A stretch of DNA of 64,000 nucleotides from Arthrinium phaeospermum. Lineage: Eukaryota > Ascomycota > Sordariomycetes > Amphisphaeriales > Apiosporaceae. The first letter of the stretch is position 1. Every line of letters starts with the position of its first letter. Below, one piece after another: positions 10,595-21,760 of this stretch. The DNA lies in contig QYRS01000002.1 of the NCBI GenBank assembly GCA_006503535.1, forward strand, positions 1,922,001 to 1,986,000, read 5' to 3'. The notes beneath the pieces were generated by a model, which worked only from the letters and a program-made list of their open reading frames with translations, was not told the origin of the DNA and did not search any database. The position numbers and the translations under genes are program-made.

Positions 10595-11296
10595 TTACCA
10601 CCCTTGCCTTCGCAGTTCCGATACTCGCTTACACGTAGCCTTGAACCCGCCCTTGAACTTCCTCTGCCAGCGCTCACTCACGAGTCTCTTGCGCTTGAGA
10701 CCGTTTCGCTCGTGGTACCGTTGCTTCTGGAAGTCGGCTCGCACCCGGTTGGATTGGCACTGCATTTCCAGCATCTTGAAAGCACGTCCGACGTCAGCGC
10801 CCTTGGAGACGTACATGGTGCGACCGGTGCGCGCGACGCAGCGGACGACGGGGCGCTTGGCGGCTAGGGCAGCCATATCATCGTTCTGGCGTCTTGAGAA
10901 GTCACCGGCCTTGAAGGTCGTGTAGTCGGTCGAATCGAGATCGCCGAATCTGCCCAGTGGGGGCACGGTGAAGTCGGGGTCCGGGGCATCGAATGTACGA
11001 CCGGCATTGCGGTTCCTGAACATGGAAATAGGCGAGCGTTCTGCTGGGCTGTCTGTGGGGGAGGTCGTCGAAGAAGGGCCGGTCGGCTTTGTGATGTTGT
11101 CCTCCTCCGCAGACCTCGAGGGTCGGGATCGCGATGGCGAGGCCCAGTCGGCGTAGTGACGGGCTGTTCGCATGGGGCAGCCATTGATGCTCAAGGCCCG
11201 GATGGATGCCGTTACGGTATCGTGCGAGGCTCGGGACGGAGAAGACGTCAGGCGTAATGCCGAGGTGGTTGTTCGCACCGTCGAGGCGGATCGCAT
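10595..11296 (-). CDS. MRP21: mitochondrial ribosomal protein bS21m
   Basis: 233 aa, single exon from the ATG at 11296. The frame opens slightly upstream but only with TTG. The C-terminal 65 residues carry the bacterial S21 signature: VGRAFKMLEMQCQSNRVRAD, then RYHERNGLKRKRLVSERW and a Lys/Arg-rich end. The first 60 residues are Ser/Thr/Arg-rich with almost no acid, as expected for a mitochondrial import signal. A disordered Ser/Pro linker with PTDSPAERSP follows. bS21 binds the small ribosomal subunit near the mRNA exit. The protein is much longer than bacterial S21 (about 70 aa), as in other fungi. It diverges from the RBM25-like gene across a shared 637-bp region. Confidence 0.85.
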   Translation of the reverse strand: MRSASTVRTTTSALRLTSSPSRASHDTVTASIRALSINGCPMRTARHYADWASPSRSRPSRSAEEDNITKPTGPSSTTSPTDSPAERSPISMFRNRNAGRTFDAPDPDFTVPPLGRFGDLDSTDYTTFKAGDFSRRQNDDMAALAAKRPVVRCVARTGRTMYVSKGADVGRAFKMLEMQCQSNRVRADFQKQRYHERNGLKRKRLVSERWQRKFKGGFKATCKRVSELRRQGW

Positions 11297-11933
11297 GGCC
11301 GCATTGGCGACACGGCTCAATTCGGCCGCCCTAGAATCTCACATGAGTCCTCACTTCAAGACAAGTGACCTTTGGGAACAGACTTACATCCTAGCATGTA
11401 CAAAGGTGCAGCAGGGAGACCAATTGGCGCAATTTCGGTGACCCTCGGGTTGTCGTCGTGGTGAAGCTCAACTGTAGCTTATTGCGATTGTCCAACTTTT
11501 GGCCGGCCGTGGATGATCCGACTTCCGGGCTTGTCGTTGCAAGCCACAACAGATTGGACAATGCGGGAAGCTGCTAACTCCACCGGGACCCCACCACAGA
11601 GCCTTGCTAAAAAAGTCGCCATTGGTGGTCGCGTACCAACTGCCAACCGTGCAACCGTGCAGGCCCATGTTTAGTTGATTTCAATCAGAGCGTGCAAGGC
11701 CAAACAGCAAGCAGCCGGTGCAAATATGGATACAGCTGCCTGCACTCTAACTAAATCTTAACTTCAAGGTTGCAGATGCTGGATGCAAAGCTGCTTGTGC
11801 CTGGCTCTCCATTCTCCCAACCAACATTCCGCCAACTGCATCGATAACTGCACAAACATCGCCGACACACACTGCATTGTTTCACCGAGCATTTGACGAT
11901 TAACGCGGAGAGACAGCTGGAAACGTCGACAAC
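11297..11933. promoter_or_regulatory. divergent promoter region, bS21m / RBM25-like
   Basis: 637 bp between two divergent start codons, so it must hold both promoters and 5' UTRs. I see no clear TATA box or repeat. A possible GTAAGT donor near 11387 (minus) could belong to a bS21m 5' UTR intron. Confidence 0.5.
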
Positions 11934-14479
11934 ATGGCCTACAATCCCTATGGAGGAGGTAAGTCTTCTCGCGCCATTCGTCTTTGGATGCGCCTCGCCG
12001 TTATCAGCGACTGCGACGACGCGGATATCAACTAATGCACTCGCTTTCTCTTCAGTGCCTGGCTTCGGGCCTCCTCCGACCTATAACTCCTACCCTGGCG
12101 CAAATGGCGCCCCTCCAGGCATGCCATCTGCTCCTGGTCTTGGTAAGAACGACCCGAGCACTGCCTGTACACCACCTCGAGCAAACTGACTGACTTCGAT
12201 GCCTGTAGGACCTCCCCCAGGCATGTCTGCCCCAGGCACCGCGCCCCCTGGCATTCAGCAGCCAAACATCAACCAAGCTAATCGACCCAGCGGCTTGCCT
12301 ACCAGCTTCCAGGCTCCCCCGAACATGCCAAACATAAACTTCAATGCCCCGGTTATTCGCCTCGGCACACTGCCTGCTAAGCCCACGACGCCGGGCATGC
12401 CTAGTCGCAGAGACAGCGAAGCTCCCATGTCCTCTGGCGGCCAGGGCAGACCAGGTGTTGGTATGGAACGAGGCGGGCTGGATCAGACACGACAAGCTAT
12501 CCGCGACAACATGCAGGCTCTCATCCCCCCGACCAAGGAGGAACTGGTCCGCACTATGTTTGTTCAGGGAATTACAGAAGGCATCGGTGGCAACGACGGC
12601 ATCGAACAGATTCTCAAATTGGCCGGCAACCTACGAAAATGGGACAGGGCAACCGATGCTCATGGGAAAGATATGACTTTTGGTTTTGCGCAGTTTGAGG
12701 ATGCCGAATCACTGTGGGTAGCCTCAGAACTTCTGAAGGAGATACATATACCCATCAAGAAACAGGCGCCCTCGGGCGATGGTCCGACAGACGAAGACGA
12801 CGAGACCTACGAGAATTTCGACAAGAGCAAGCTCCAGTTCAAACTCGACGAGAACTCGATCAACTACCTCGAATCGTACAAGGAGAACCGCGGAAACGAT
12901 TCCGATGCCGATGCCAAGTTGGAGGCAGCTAGAGGTGCGTTGAAGCAGATGATCCGGAAACTCTTCTATCCTCCCACGAAGTCAGGAGCAGATGCAGATG
13001 GTGATGTTGCCATGGGCGACGCCTCGGGCCAGAGCGGCGAGAACGTTGAGGTGGTCAACATACCCCTAGCCCAGGAGGACGAGCTTGCCGACATCCCCGC
13101 CGAGATGCGCGAGACCGTAGCTGCTGAAATCGCAGCCTTCCGTGATCGGAGCATCAAGCGCGATCTGGAGCGGCTGAAGCGAGAGGAGGAGCTGGAGGCT
13201 CTCGAAAGGCAACGAGCCAACGGGAACAGGGCTTCGCGGCTTGCATCGCCACCCCCGAACAGCAATTCGAACACGAATAACACCCCCTTGGGCCCTCGTG
13301 GGATGCTCAATGCTCCTTCCGGCCCCAAAGGCCAGAAGACAGACCTGGGTAAGGACTACAATCGGTCGGTCAACTTCATTAATGGAGGTACCACGAATGG
13401 TGGCCTGCACGTAAACCGGGACGATGAGGAGACAGATGCCAGCGACGACGAGCTAGAGAAGCGCCGTGTTGCCAAGCAGAATGCCGAGACCGAGAAACTG
13501 TACTTGGACGCAGAACGGCGATGGCTGAACCGCGAGCGATCTCGGGCTGCCGCACTCGAACGTGAGAAGGACCGTGACGATTCCGACGAAGCCAATATAG
13601 CGCGCAAGCGTGAGGAGCTACTACAGCGCTTCAAGCATTTCGACGACGACGCCGAGGTCACTCGTAAGAAGGAGGAGTATTTTGCTGATCGGAGTGCATG
13701 GATTCGCAACCGAACCGCGTTCCGTGCCCGAGAGATTGCGGCTGATGATGCTGACCGTGCCGCTGAAGAACGCGAGCGCGCCAAGGAGGCCGCCGAGCAG
13801 GAGCAGGCGCGCGGTATGGCCGATTCCTTCCTGGAGCGACAAGCCCAAGAGATGCAGAAAAGAGAGGACAGCCGCGCCGCCATGCCTGCGCCACAGCCAT
13901 TCAAGTTGTCTCTTGGTGCTGCTGCTCAGAGGGCACAAGCCCAGCGCGCGGCCCCACAACGCAAGACGATTGCTGAGGTGGAGGGCTTGCTGGAAGACGA
14001 GGAGGAGGACTCCAGCACCCGCCGACAGCTCGTCCCCATCAAGTTCGAGCCCATGACGGCGGCCGGCATGTCAGATGAGGAGCGCGAGCAGGCCGTCCGA
14101 GCATTGGCCCAAGAAATTCCTAATGAGAAAGAGGGTCTTTGGGAATGGGACGTCAAGTGGGACTTCCTGGACGAGACTGTTATCCGCGACAAACTCCGGC
14201 CGTTCGTGGAGAAGAAGCTTGTGGAGTACCTTGGTGTGCAAGAGGAACTTCTCATTGAAGTTGTGGAAGAGCATCTTAGGAAGCACTCCAAGCCGGCTGA
14301 GGTGGTTGAGGAGCTAGCTGAGGTAAGCCAATGTCGCCCCCGTATAACGCCAACGCCCACGTGGTTCCTTACTGACACGATTCTAGGCACTTGACGATGA
14401 GGCGGAAGCGTTGGTGAAGAAGCTCTGGAGGATGGTTATTTTCTTCACTGAGAGTGAGAAGCGAGGCTTATCGGCATAA
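11934..14479 (+). CDS. RBM25/Snu71-like splicing factor with PWI domain
   Basis: Exons 11934..11958, 12056..12142, 12209..14322, 14387..14479; 2319 nt, 772 aa. The N-terminus (MAYNPYGG...) is Pro/Gly-rich. An RRM-like region follows at about residues 150-230 (TMFVQGITEGIGGNDGIEQILKLAG, FGFAQFEDAESLWVASELL). A long charged RE/RD-rich helix spans about 400-600. The C-terminus has a PWI domain (WEWDVKWDFLDETVIRDKL, FVEKKLVEYLGVQ, ending ALVKKLWRMVIFFTESEKRG). This order matches RBM25, which links the U1 snRNP to 5' splice-site choice in the nucleus. The last exon completes the PWI fold, which supports the intron at 14323-14386. The tiny 25-nt first exon rests on frame, splice consensus and the continuing Pro/Gly composition. 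Confidence 0.87.
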
Positions 14480-15212
14480 TGACGCCGCGGTAACCAGGAC
14501 TTGGCAACATGTAGAATAGGGTGGTGGTGGTGTGTAGTGATATACAGCGGGCGACCCATCGTGTAAGCTTGCAAGGATGGTGGCTGGTTGCAAGCAGAGC
14601 GAGCCAGGGGTTCTCCATACTTATGGTGGGCCAAGTCTTTACCATGCCCAATCGTGGAGCTACTAATAAGAATGACTATGGTCTAACTTGAATGCCGAGA
14701 GCTCCCAGTATACCTGTTTGCGGATTTATGTAAGCATCTATTTGCGTCACCAAAAACAATTCAAGGTAAGCCGTGTCCCCAAGAACGTGGAATAGTACCT
14801 AGGTATGCAAAGTGTGTATGTACCTAGCGAATACGTTTAGCTGTGGAGATGGGGATCGCAGGGGGTTGCGACCATGCAAACGGCTACGCTAGTGCTCATC
14901 AACAGGACCCTTCCCTGGTATCCCTTCGTTCTTCAGCTCGGTCTAACCTGATTGGGGGTACCCGTCACACCCACAGGGCGACCAGGTGTCAAGGCATAAG
15001 CAAAACAACAACAGCAACAAAGAACAAGTTAAGCTGCTGCCTGAGACAGTAGATGCATTTATAGATTGAAAAGATCGACCCTCTCACGCAAACACTTTGG
15101 CCCGCATCGACACAGCAGCAGGTGAATTTCGCTGTTACGGATGATCGATATTGCCCTCCAGTTCAGGGCTCCTTGGCGATAGTTTGAAGCAGACGCTTGG
15201 CTGTACGCCGTC
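14480..15212. other. intergenic region before the kinesin gene
   Basis: 733 bp. It holds the RBM25-like 3' UTR and the kinesin promoter. No gene or RNA seen. Confidence 0.5.
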
Positions 15213-16835
15213 ATGGATAAGTTCTACCTCGACAACGTGGCCTTGTATGAGTCTTTGGTCGAACGGGCCACGCCAGCCCCACTAGCGCGGAAAGCCGGGC
15301 AGCCGACCGATTTGGTTGATGCCAACATGATCGTGGCCGCGAGGATCCGGCCTCAGTTGGGCGAGGACCTCGCCTCCGGCTTTCCTTGTGCAGTGTACCC
15401 GCGCGCCGGTGACGAAGACGGCGTGGTCGATATCCATGATCTCTACCACCATCCAAGAGGCAAGCCCGTCCTCAGATCCGCCAAGTACGAGGTTGACCGC
15501 CTGTTTGGGCCGGAAACGACGACCGAGGAGATCTTCGACGTCCACGTGAAACATCTCGTGCCCTTTGCCTGGAATGGGGGTATCGGCACCCTGTTCGCCT
15601 ACGGCCAGACGGGCTCCGGCAAGACCTTTACCGTGAGCCGGCTGGAGGAGCTGGTGGTCGAGGCCCTGGTGGACCTGGACCCGGACTCGGAGAAGCAGGT
15701 GTCCATCACCATCATCGAGCTGGCGGGCAACACGGCGTTCGACCTGCTCAACAAGCGGCAGCCCATCTCCATCATGGAGGACGCCAAGGGCGTGACGCGG
15801 CTGGTGGGGGCCAACGAGTGCTTCGTCAAGGCGCACGCCGACGTGCAGGACCTGATCGAGCGGGCCACCAAATTCCGCCGCACCGCGCCCACGCTCAAGA
15901 ACGACGACTCGTCGCGCTCCCACAGCATCTGCCGCATCCGCATCAAGCACGGCCGCGTCGACGGGTTCCTGTACCTCGTGGACCTGGCGGGGTCCGAGGG
16001 CGCGCGCGACGTGGCGGTCCACGGCGCGGACCGCATGCGCGAGACGCGCGAGATCAACATCAGCCTGTCGGTGCTCAAGGACTGCATCCGCGGCCGCGCC
16101 CAGGCCGACGCCATTGCCGAGTCCAGTCGGTCGCGGCCGGCGGCGGCCAAGAAGAGGCAGGCGCCGCATATCCCGTTCCGGCAGAGCGCCCTGACCAAGG
16201 TTCTCAAGCACGTGTTTGACCCGGCGGGCGGCCGCGCTTGCAAGACGGCCGTTATTGCTTGCGTCAATCCCAGTCTGGCGGATGTCGGGCCGAGCAAGAA
16301 TACCCTGCGGTATGCGGAGATCCTCCGTGTCACGGGGCCTTCATCTGCACCGACTCCTACTTCTACCTCTACCTCTACCTCTACTTCCGCATCTACTCCT
16401 GCGAAGACAGCAGCTGCTGCTGCAGCTTCTACCCCACAACAAAGAACACAACAGAAGCCATTTCAGGTATCGAGTAAACCCAACAGCCGTGACCCTGACC
16501 CAGAGGCCGCAGCCGTCCCGTTCCGACACCGTCTTCGCCCCGGCATGGTGATCCGATTGAAACCGTCCGCCCTCGAAGATGCGGACACGCCGCGACTGGC
16601 CGTCCTTCTCTGTCCCGAGATGGGGGGCGACGACGACGACGATAGCCCGGACAGGTCCGGGCGGAGCCGAGCCATGCATTATGTCTGTGCCTCGCTGGTG
16701 CCGGTGGCAGGGAAAGCTTATTACGAGATGAACCTGTGGGACCAGTTCGCCGTCGAGTCGAGCATGATGGATCGGGAGGTCATTCTTGAGTACAACCCCG
16801 AAACGAGGTATTATTATGTGTATCATATAGTGTAG
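15213..16835 (+). CDS. short kinesin motor protein
   Basis: 540 aa, single exon. The kinesin motor domain covers about residues 35-375. It has the P-loop GQTGSGKT (131-138), switch I NDDSSRSH (230-237), switch II DLAGSE (257-262), INISLSVLKDCIRG and HIPFRQSALTKVLKHVF. These are the microtubule-binding and ATPase elements, so the ATPase should work. There is no coiled coil. After a Thr/Ser linker (TSTSTS, about 380-395) comes a compact C-terminal domain of about 120 aa ending at residue 540. The short N-terminus and motor details recall kinesin-13/KIF24-type proteins, which depolymerise microtubule ends, but this subclass is inferred. The linker is coded by a CTACCT-type hexanucleotide repeat near 16360-16385. 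Confidence 0.85.
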   Translation: MDKFYLDNVALYESLVERATPAPLARKAGQPTDLVDANMIVAARIRPQLGEDLASGFPCAVYPRAGDEDGVVDIHDLYHHPRGKPVLRSAKYEVDRLFGPETTTEEIFDVHVKHLVPFAWNGGIGTLFAYGQTGSGKTFTVSRLEELVVEALVDLDPDSEKQVSITIIELAGNTAFDLLNKRQPISIMEDAKGVTRLVGANECFVKAHADVQDLIERATKFRRTAPTLKNDDSSRSHSICRIRIKHGRVDGFLYLVDLAGSEGARDVAVHGADRMRETREINISLSVLKDCIRGRAQADAIAESSRSRPAAAKKRQAPHIPFRQSALTKVLKHVFDPAGGRACKTAVIACVNPSLADVGPSKNTLRYAEILRVTGPSSAPTPTSTSTSTSTSASTPAKTAAAAAASTPQQRTQQKPFQVSSKPNSRDPDPEAAAVPFRHRLRPGMVIRLKPSALEDADTPRLAVLLCPEMGGDDDDDSPDRSGRSRAMHYVCASLVPVAGKAYYEMNLWDQFAVESSMMDREVILEYNPETRYYYVYHIV

Positions 16836-17632
16836 AGAGATGCCACCGTGGTTAGACGACGATAGAAGGCGACACGTTCTACAAGTTGGCTGGTTATCGA
16901 TGCATTGGGCATGTAAGGTATCGTATTGAATACACTCAGGTAATATTTCACCTTCGGCCTGCATGATTGGAGACGACTAGGTTGCGTATCTCCAGACGTA
17001 GCTGAACCCAAAACGCCAAATTCTTACATCTCTCGCTTTCTGGAAGCGCGTCATCGTATTAATAAACCCTCGTCACCCTCTTATTACATGCTGTTCACTG
17101 CATCTTCACTCGTAGTTTTGGGAGATCGGAGCCGCAGCTAAAAGCGCCGAGGCTCAATGAGATAAGTCCCAACCAAACTGCAGTTCTTCGTCGTAGAGAA
17201 CTTGCCTTGTATTTAATGGATGGTCGGTATCATGAACTGTGATGAGCAACTTTCACAACGTGGGTTCGCATTGTGACAGGCACGTAACACGCCAAGTGCG
17301 TTCAGCATTAACGTGGCGCATGGGTGTGGCGCTGTTGGCTTCTCCGTTACCATTCAATCCAGCGCAGTCATAACCCCTCCAAGTATGATGTGGGTGGCAA
17401 CCAAGCATCGTTAAAAAATAGAGAACAATCCGAGCAAACAACCCCTATTGCGATTTACCTCGTCAAATTATCGGAAATTTGGATAGCCTGCGCCATTTGC
17501 ATTCAAATGTTCACATAATTTGAGCTCTGGATTTTAATATTGAAGGGCTGGCTATAAGCTTTTGGCTAAAAGAAAAACTTGAGAAGAGGAAGTAACACAT
17601 TTGACGACCTCTCATCATCAAAAGCCATCTCC
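16836..17632. other. intergenic region
   Basis: 797 bp between the kinesin and YwbE-domain genes, both on +. No supported feature. It is AT-rich just upstream of 17633. Confidence 0.5.
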
Positions 17633-18250
17633 ATGGCGAGCAGAGTCCCAAACACTTCCCAGGTGATACCGGGAGCCAGTGTCAGCATAGTTCTCAAGGC
17701 CGACCAGCGCACCGGTCGCGAGGTCCAGGGCGTCGTGCAAAATGTCCTGACGCGGGGCGACCATCACCGTGGAATCAAGGTGCGCCTCACCGACGGCCGC
17801 ATCGGACGGGTGCAGCGAATGGCACCAACACCGGCGGCGGATGGCGTGGCGCCAGGCTCTACGGGCGCCGGTGTCTCCCCGGCTGGCGGCGGGCCGGGCC
17901 CAACGCTGTCGATGGCTCCTCAACCGGTACAATTCACCAGGAGCGAAGGGCGCCAGCGGCCGCAGTACCAGGATGCGCGCTTCGACGGCCACTTTGAGCC
18001 GCCGCCGGAGCAGATTGATCTCGCGGCGTACATAAAAGCACCCAAACAGAAGAAAAAGGGACGCAAGGGGGCCAAGAACGAGCCGCCCGCCACGGACGCG
18101 GATGCGGCGGCGGCGGCGTCAGGCGGCGAGGGTTCGAATGCGAACCCCGCCACCGATGTGGTGTCTGCCACTGCTACCTGTCCTGTGTGCAGCGCATTCG
18201 AGGGCGATGAGGCTGCGGTCGCGCATCATGTCGCAACCCACTTTGAGTGA
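17633..18250 (+). CDS. YwbE-domain protein with C-terminal zinc finger
   Basis: 205 aa, single exon from ATG 17633 (context TCCATGGCG). The open frame reaches 17579 only with a TTG. Residues about 10-65 match the YwbE (DUF2196) fold: PGASVSIVLKADQRTGREVQG, then HRGIKVRLTDGRIGRVQRM. This small beta domain is common in bacteria and joined to other parts in fungi. A disordered Pro/Ala linker and a basic KQKKKGRKGAK patch follow. The protein ends with Cys-x2-Cys...His-x3-His (CPVC...HHVATH), a C2H2/UBZ-like zinc finger. The architecture suggests nucleic-acid or ubiquitin binding. That is inference, and no pathway is known to me. Confidence 0.78.
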   Translation: MASRVPNTSQVIPGASVSIVLKADQRTGREVQGVVQNVLTRGDHHRGIKVRLTDGRIGRVQRMAPTPAADGVAPGSTGAGVSPAGGGPGPTLSMAPQPVQFTRSEGRQRPQYQDARFDGHFEPPPEQIDLAAYIKAPKQKKKGRKGAKNEPPATDADAAAAASGGEGSNANPATDVVSATATCPVCSAFEGDEAAVAHHVATHFE

Positions 18251-18558
18251 ACACGGTCAACCTGAGGACTGGGTTGGTCATTATCGCAGATTCAGCCCCC
18301 AGTCAATGGTGCAACATCAATACAATAAAGGTTCCAGCATATTTATTACGTATTCGGCTATGGTCACCATGATTGATCGAATCGGCTTGCGGAGGTTCGC
18401 ATGGAGTACGGGCACCTTGATGGCATTGACATCAGAGGCATGTCCCTCAAGGTCCTTGGTCGGGAACAGTTATATCAAGATGCGCTTTAAGTTCAGCCAC
18501 GAATAACGGTTTCCATCCAACGACTTTCGGCTATTGCTAGTAGTATTACTTTTTCAAA
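18251..18558. other. short intergenic region
   Basis: 308 bp between two + genes. No feature beyond the presumed 3' UTR and promoter. Confidence 0.5.
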
Positions 18559-20340
18559 ATGATTCCCGAATTCACAGCCAACAGCGAACTCAAAGATGTT
18601 ATCATCGTCGGGGGTGGGCCGGCCGGCCTCGCCGTCGCGAGTCGGCTCAGCGAGCGAATGCCAGCCGCCACCTTCACAGACGAGGAGCATCAGCGGTACC
18701 ACTGGATACGCAAGCACTCTCGCAAGATGTCCATTAAGAACTACAAGACAGGCACCGTCCGCCCGGCCGACTGTCGGTGCCAGCCCAGGGCTGCACTACT
18801 GGACATGACCGTGCTGGATGCCACGGGCGGCGAGTGGATGACCCGTTGGCACACCCTCTTCAAGACATTTGACATCTCGCACCTGCGCAGCCCCATGTTC
18901 TTCCACATTGACCCGGCCGAGCGAGATGGCCTCTTGTCGTACGCCCACATGAGCGGTCGCGGCAAAGAGCTGCGGGAGATCTGCGGCTGCGTGGGTAAAG
19001 AAGTGAGCAAGCATCAACGTAAGAAAGAGAGGGCCCGGAAGCAGTGAGTCATCGTCCCTTCCAACTTTAGTACGCCTCTATTGTTACCATTGCTGACCTC
19101 GGAGAGACCCAGAGCGGAGCCAACTGTTGACGAGCGCGAACGCAACGACTACTTTGTCCCTTCCACGCCCCTCTTCTCTGCCCATTGCGATTGCCTCATT
19201 GATCGGTACAGCCTGCGACGCGATGTTATTCAACACGAAGAAGTGCAGGATATTCGTTATGGCTTTGTTGACCACGTGTGCCGGGATGAGCCAGTCTTCA
19301 CGATCCGTACAAATAAGACGACTCGTTATGCCCGAGTAGCGGTGCTGGCAGTGGGCCCGGCGAATGCGCCAACGATACCAGGCCCGGTCGACCAAGGCAG
19401 TGATGCCATAACACATGCCATGAAGATCCGGACTTTCCCGTCGTTGCGTGTGAAAGAGAAGATTGCCTCGAAAAAGGTAACCAACATTCTGGTTGTGGGA
19501 GGTGGCCTCACTTCTGCCCAGCTCGCAGACCTGGCAATCAGGAGGGGTGTTTCAAAAGTATGGCTTGTCAGTAAGTTGTTCCTCCTGACCGACCCACATT
19601 CCATTGGGATACTGCATCAAGCTTCATATTGCTAACCCAGTGGTGCCATAGTGCGAGGGGAGTTGAAGGTCAAGCCTTTCGATGTTGGCCTCGAGTGGGT
19701 TGGCAAGTTTCGCAACTTTGAACAGGCCGCATTCTGGTCCGCCGATACGGACGAAGAGCGGTGGGAGAAGATCAAGACGGCGAGGAACGGCGGCAGCATC
19801 ACGTCGCCGTACCGTAAGATAGTTGAGAAGCATGTCGCAACGGGGAGGCTGACGCTGTGTCGGAACACCACCCTGCGCTCCCGTCAATGGCAGGAATCGA
19901 CTCAAACTTGGAAGGTCGAGTTTGATGGGCCCGATCGGGACCAAGATCAGGAGCAGAAGCAGGCAGTGCCGTTATTCGATCACATATATTATGCCACAGG
20001 GGTGCAGACCGACTTCACGACTCTGCCATACCTGCAAAACCTGCTTGCAGATTTCCCCGTTGCCAGCTGCGGTGGACTCCCGTGCATAACAGACGATATG
20101 CAGTGGAGGGAAGACGTTCCCCTTTTCTTGACCGGCCGCCTCGGAGCATTGCAGCTGGGTCCGGGAGCACCCAACCTGGTGGGAGCACGCATTGGGGCCG
20201 AGCGCATCAGTTGGGCCGTGCAGGATATATTGAACAAGGTTAAAGATGGGGGCGCGTCCAAGCAATCGGATGACAGCTTCGACTACTCGACCGCCCGGGG
20301 GAGTCGCTTTTCGGCGCTGGACATTGGCGGGGAGTCGTAG
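18559..20340 (+). CDS. FAD-dependent oxidoreductase, OSGIN-like
   Basis: Exons 18559..19043, about 19107..19570, 19652..20340; 545 aa. The N-terminal FAD-binding loop is VIIVGGGPAGLAVASRL. A second dinucleotide (NADPH) loop is ILVVGGGLTSAQLADLA at the end of exon 2. Conserved family blocks include HQRYHWIRKH, DERERNDYFVPS and, in exon 3, VKPFDVGLEWVGKFRN. The C-terminal YYATGVQTDF and GALQLGPGAPNL...GARIGAERI segments are typical of this monooxygenase-like family. The second intron is fixed by joining VWLV to MRGELKVKPF. The first acceptor is ambiguous: 19107 and 19113 are both in frame. It is probably a cytosolic flavoenzyme. The substrate is unknown. Confidence 0.82.
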
Positions 20341-21760
20341 GTGAGGCTGGATGACGACAGCTTCGGCGAGTCAGTTGGGGGTTACGTACTGCTGCATAGA
20401 AGCATTGAGGCAGTGAGTGGATCGGACAGACCTCCGAGAGAATGGGCGCCTGTTTCTTGCAAGTCTGGGATTCCGACCGGAATTTGGTCGGAATCGCCTT
20501 CTGTTTTCGGCAGAGCCTCTAGGTCCACCACGGGGATGGCTCACATGTCAAAGCGACAAATGGTTGCGATCTAATAAACATTACGAGCTGGTACAACCCA
20601 CGTGAGGATTTCCAAGATCTGCAGAGCAGAAACGCACGCGCCCGCCCGCCAGGTTGGGAATTGGAATGCAGTTCAAGTTAGATCTTGTCACATTTTCGAT
20701 CCCAACCATACGATATGCTATCGAATCGCAAGGAAGCGCTGGCTTATTGAAATGACGGGTCGTGATGCAGTCAGATCCCCCCTTTGCTAACACTTTTTTT
20801 TCGTCCTGGGTTTCAGGTCGTTCAGGCGCCAAGGACGAATGGGGGCTAGCAGCCAGCGGTTTTGCGGGTAGCAGGACACCTGGACGGCCAGGGACCCCAC
20901 GCTGGAAACCACGTCTTTGAGGCTATGGCGTTGAGCGATCCACCACTGGGATGGTGGGGGGCTTGCACGCCTGCTCACGATCGATGCGACTGACGCGGAG
21001 GCGGCGCCGGTGCCAATTCCCGAGCTATTCATTTTACACTTTCCATTTTGGTGCCTACCGTCGTTATCAGAGTGACATCGGCGCCTCTAGCTCTTCTGTT
21101 CTTCGCCCATTCACCTGAAAATAGTCGGCAGCACCCGAATGCAGAAGAGTAGGGGTGGTTAGAGCCGCTTCTACCGTTTTCTCGACCCACCGCATCCTAC
21201 GACGAGAGGGAAGCGCCATACCCAATGGCTTGTCATGGTGGTCTGCCAACCCTCACAACCGCCGGACCCTGACATGGTGTACCCGCATCTGCCCTGATCG
21301 TACCCGCGCGCATTGCAACACAGCACAGCTTTGGGCCAGGCATAACGGCAAGACTTTTCCATGATCCTGGGTTTCGCCGTGGGCACTGGGGGTGTCCCTG
21401 CCAACGGTTCAACTTAAGGATGGTTCGTCTGGTCGTGGGGGTTTCGTCCGGTCTTTGTATAAGACTTCGGACGATCGCCGTGACAGGAGTTTGTTTTTTT
21501 CTTGGGAGGTATGCTTCTGGCTCATTCACAAGCTTCTCTAATAGCCTGCATGCAAATCTGACCGTCTCTATACGGCAGTAGTCTTTCGTTTTTTGAACAC
21601 TCATTCACACTCACTCACTCGTTCTGTCATCGTTCGCTCGTTGGCTTACAATCTTTTGCTCAATCAGCTCAAGTGCAACACACACATCACTCACTGTCTC
21701 TTCTTTTGAAAGCATTCCTTACTCTCTTTATCGGCTTCCCGCCACTTACATTCACTTAAT
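20341..21760. promoter_or_regulatory. long upstream region of the AA5 oxidase gene
   Basis: 1.42 kb. The last 250 bp are pyrimidine-rich with CACTCACTCACTCG-type repeats (about 21600-21625), typical of the 5' leader of a highly expressed fungal gene. No ORF in it has a recognisable motif. Confidence 0.5.
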
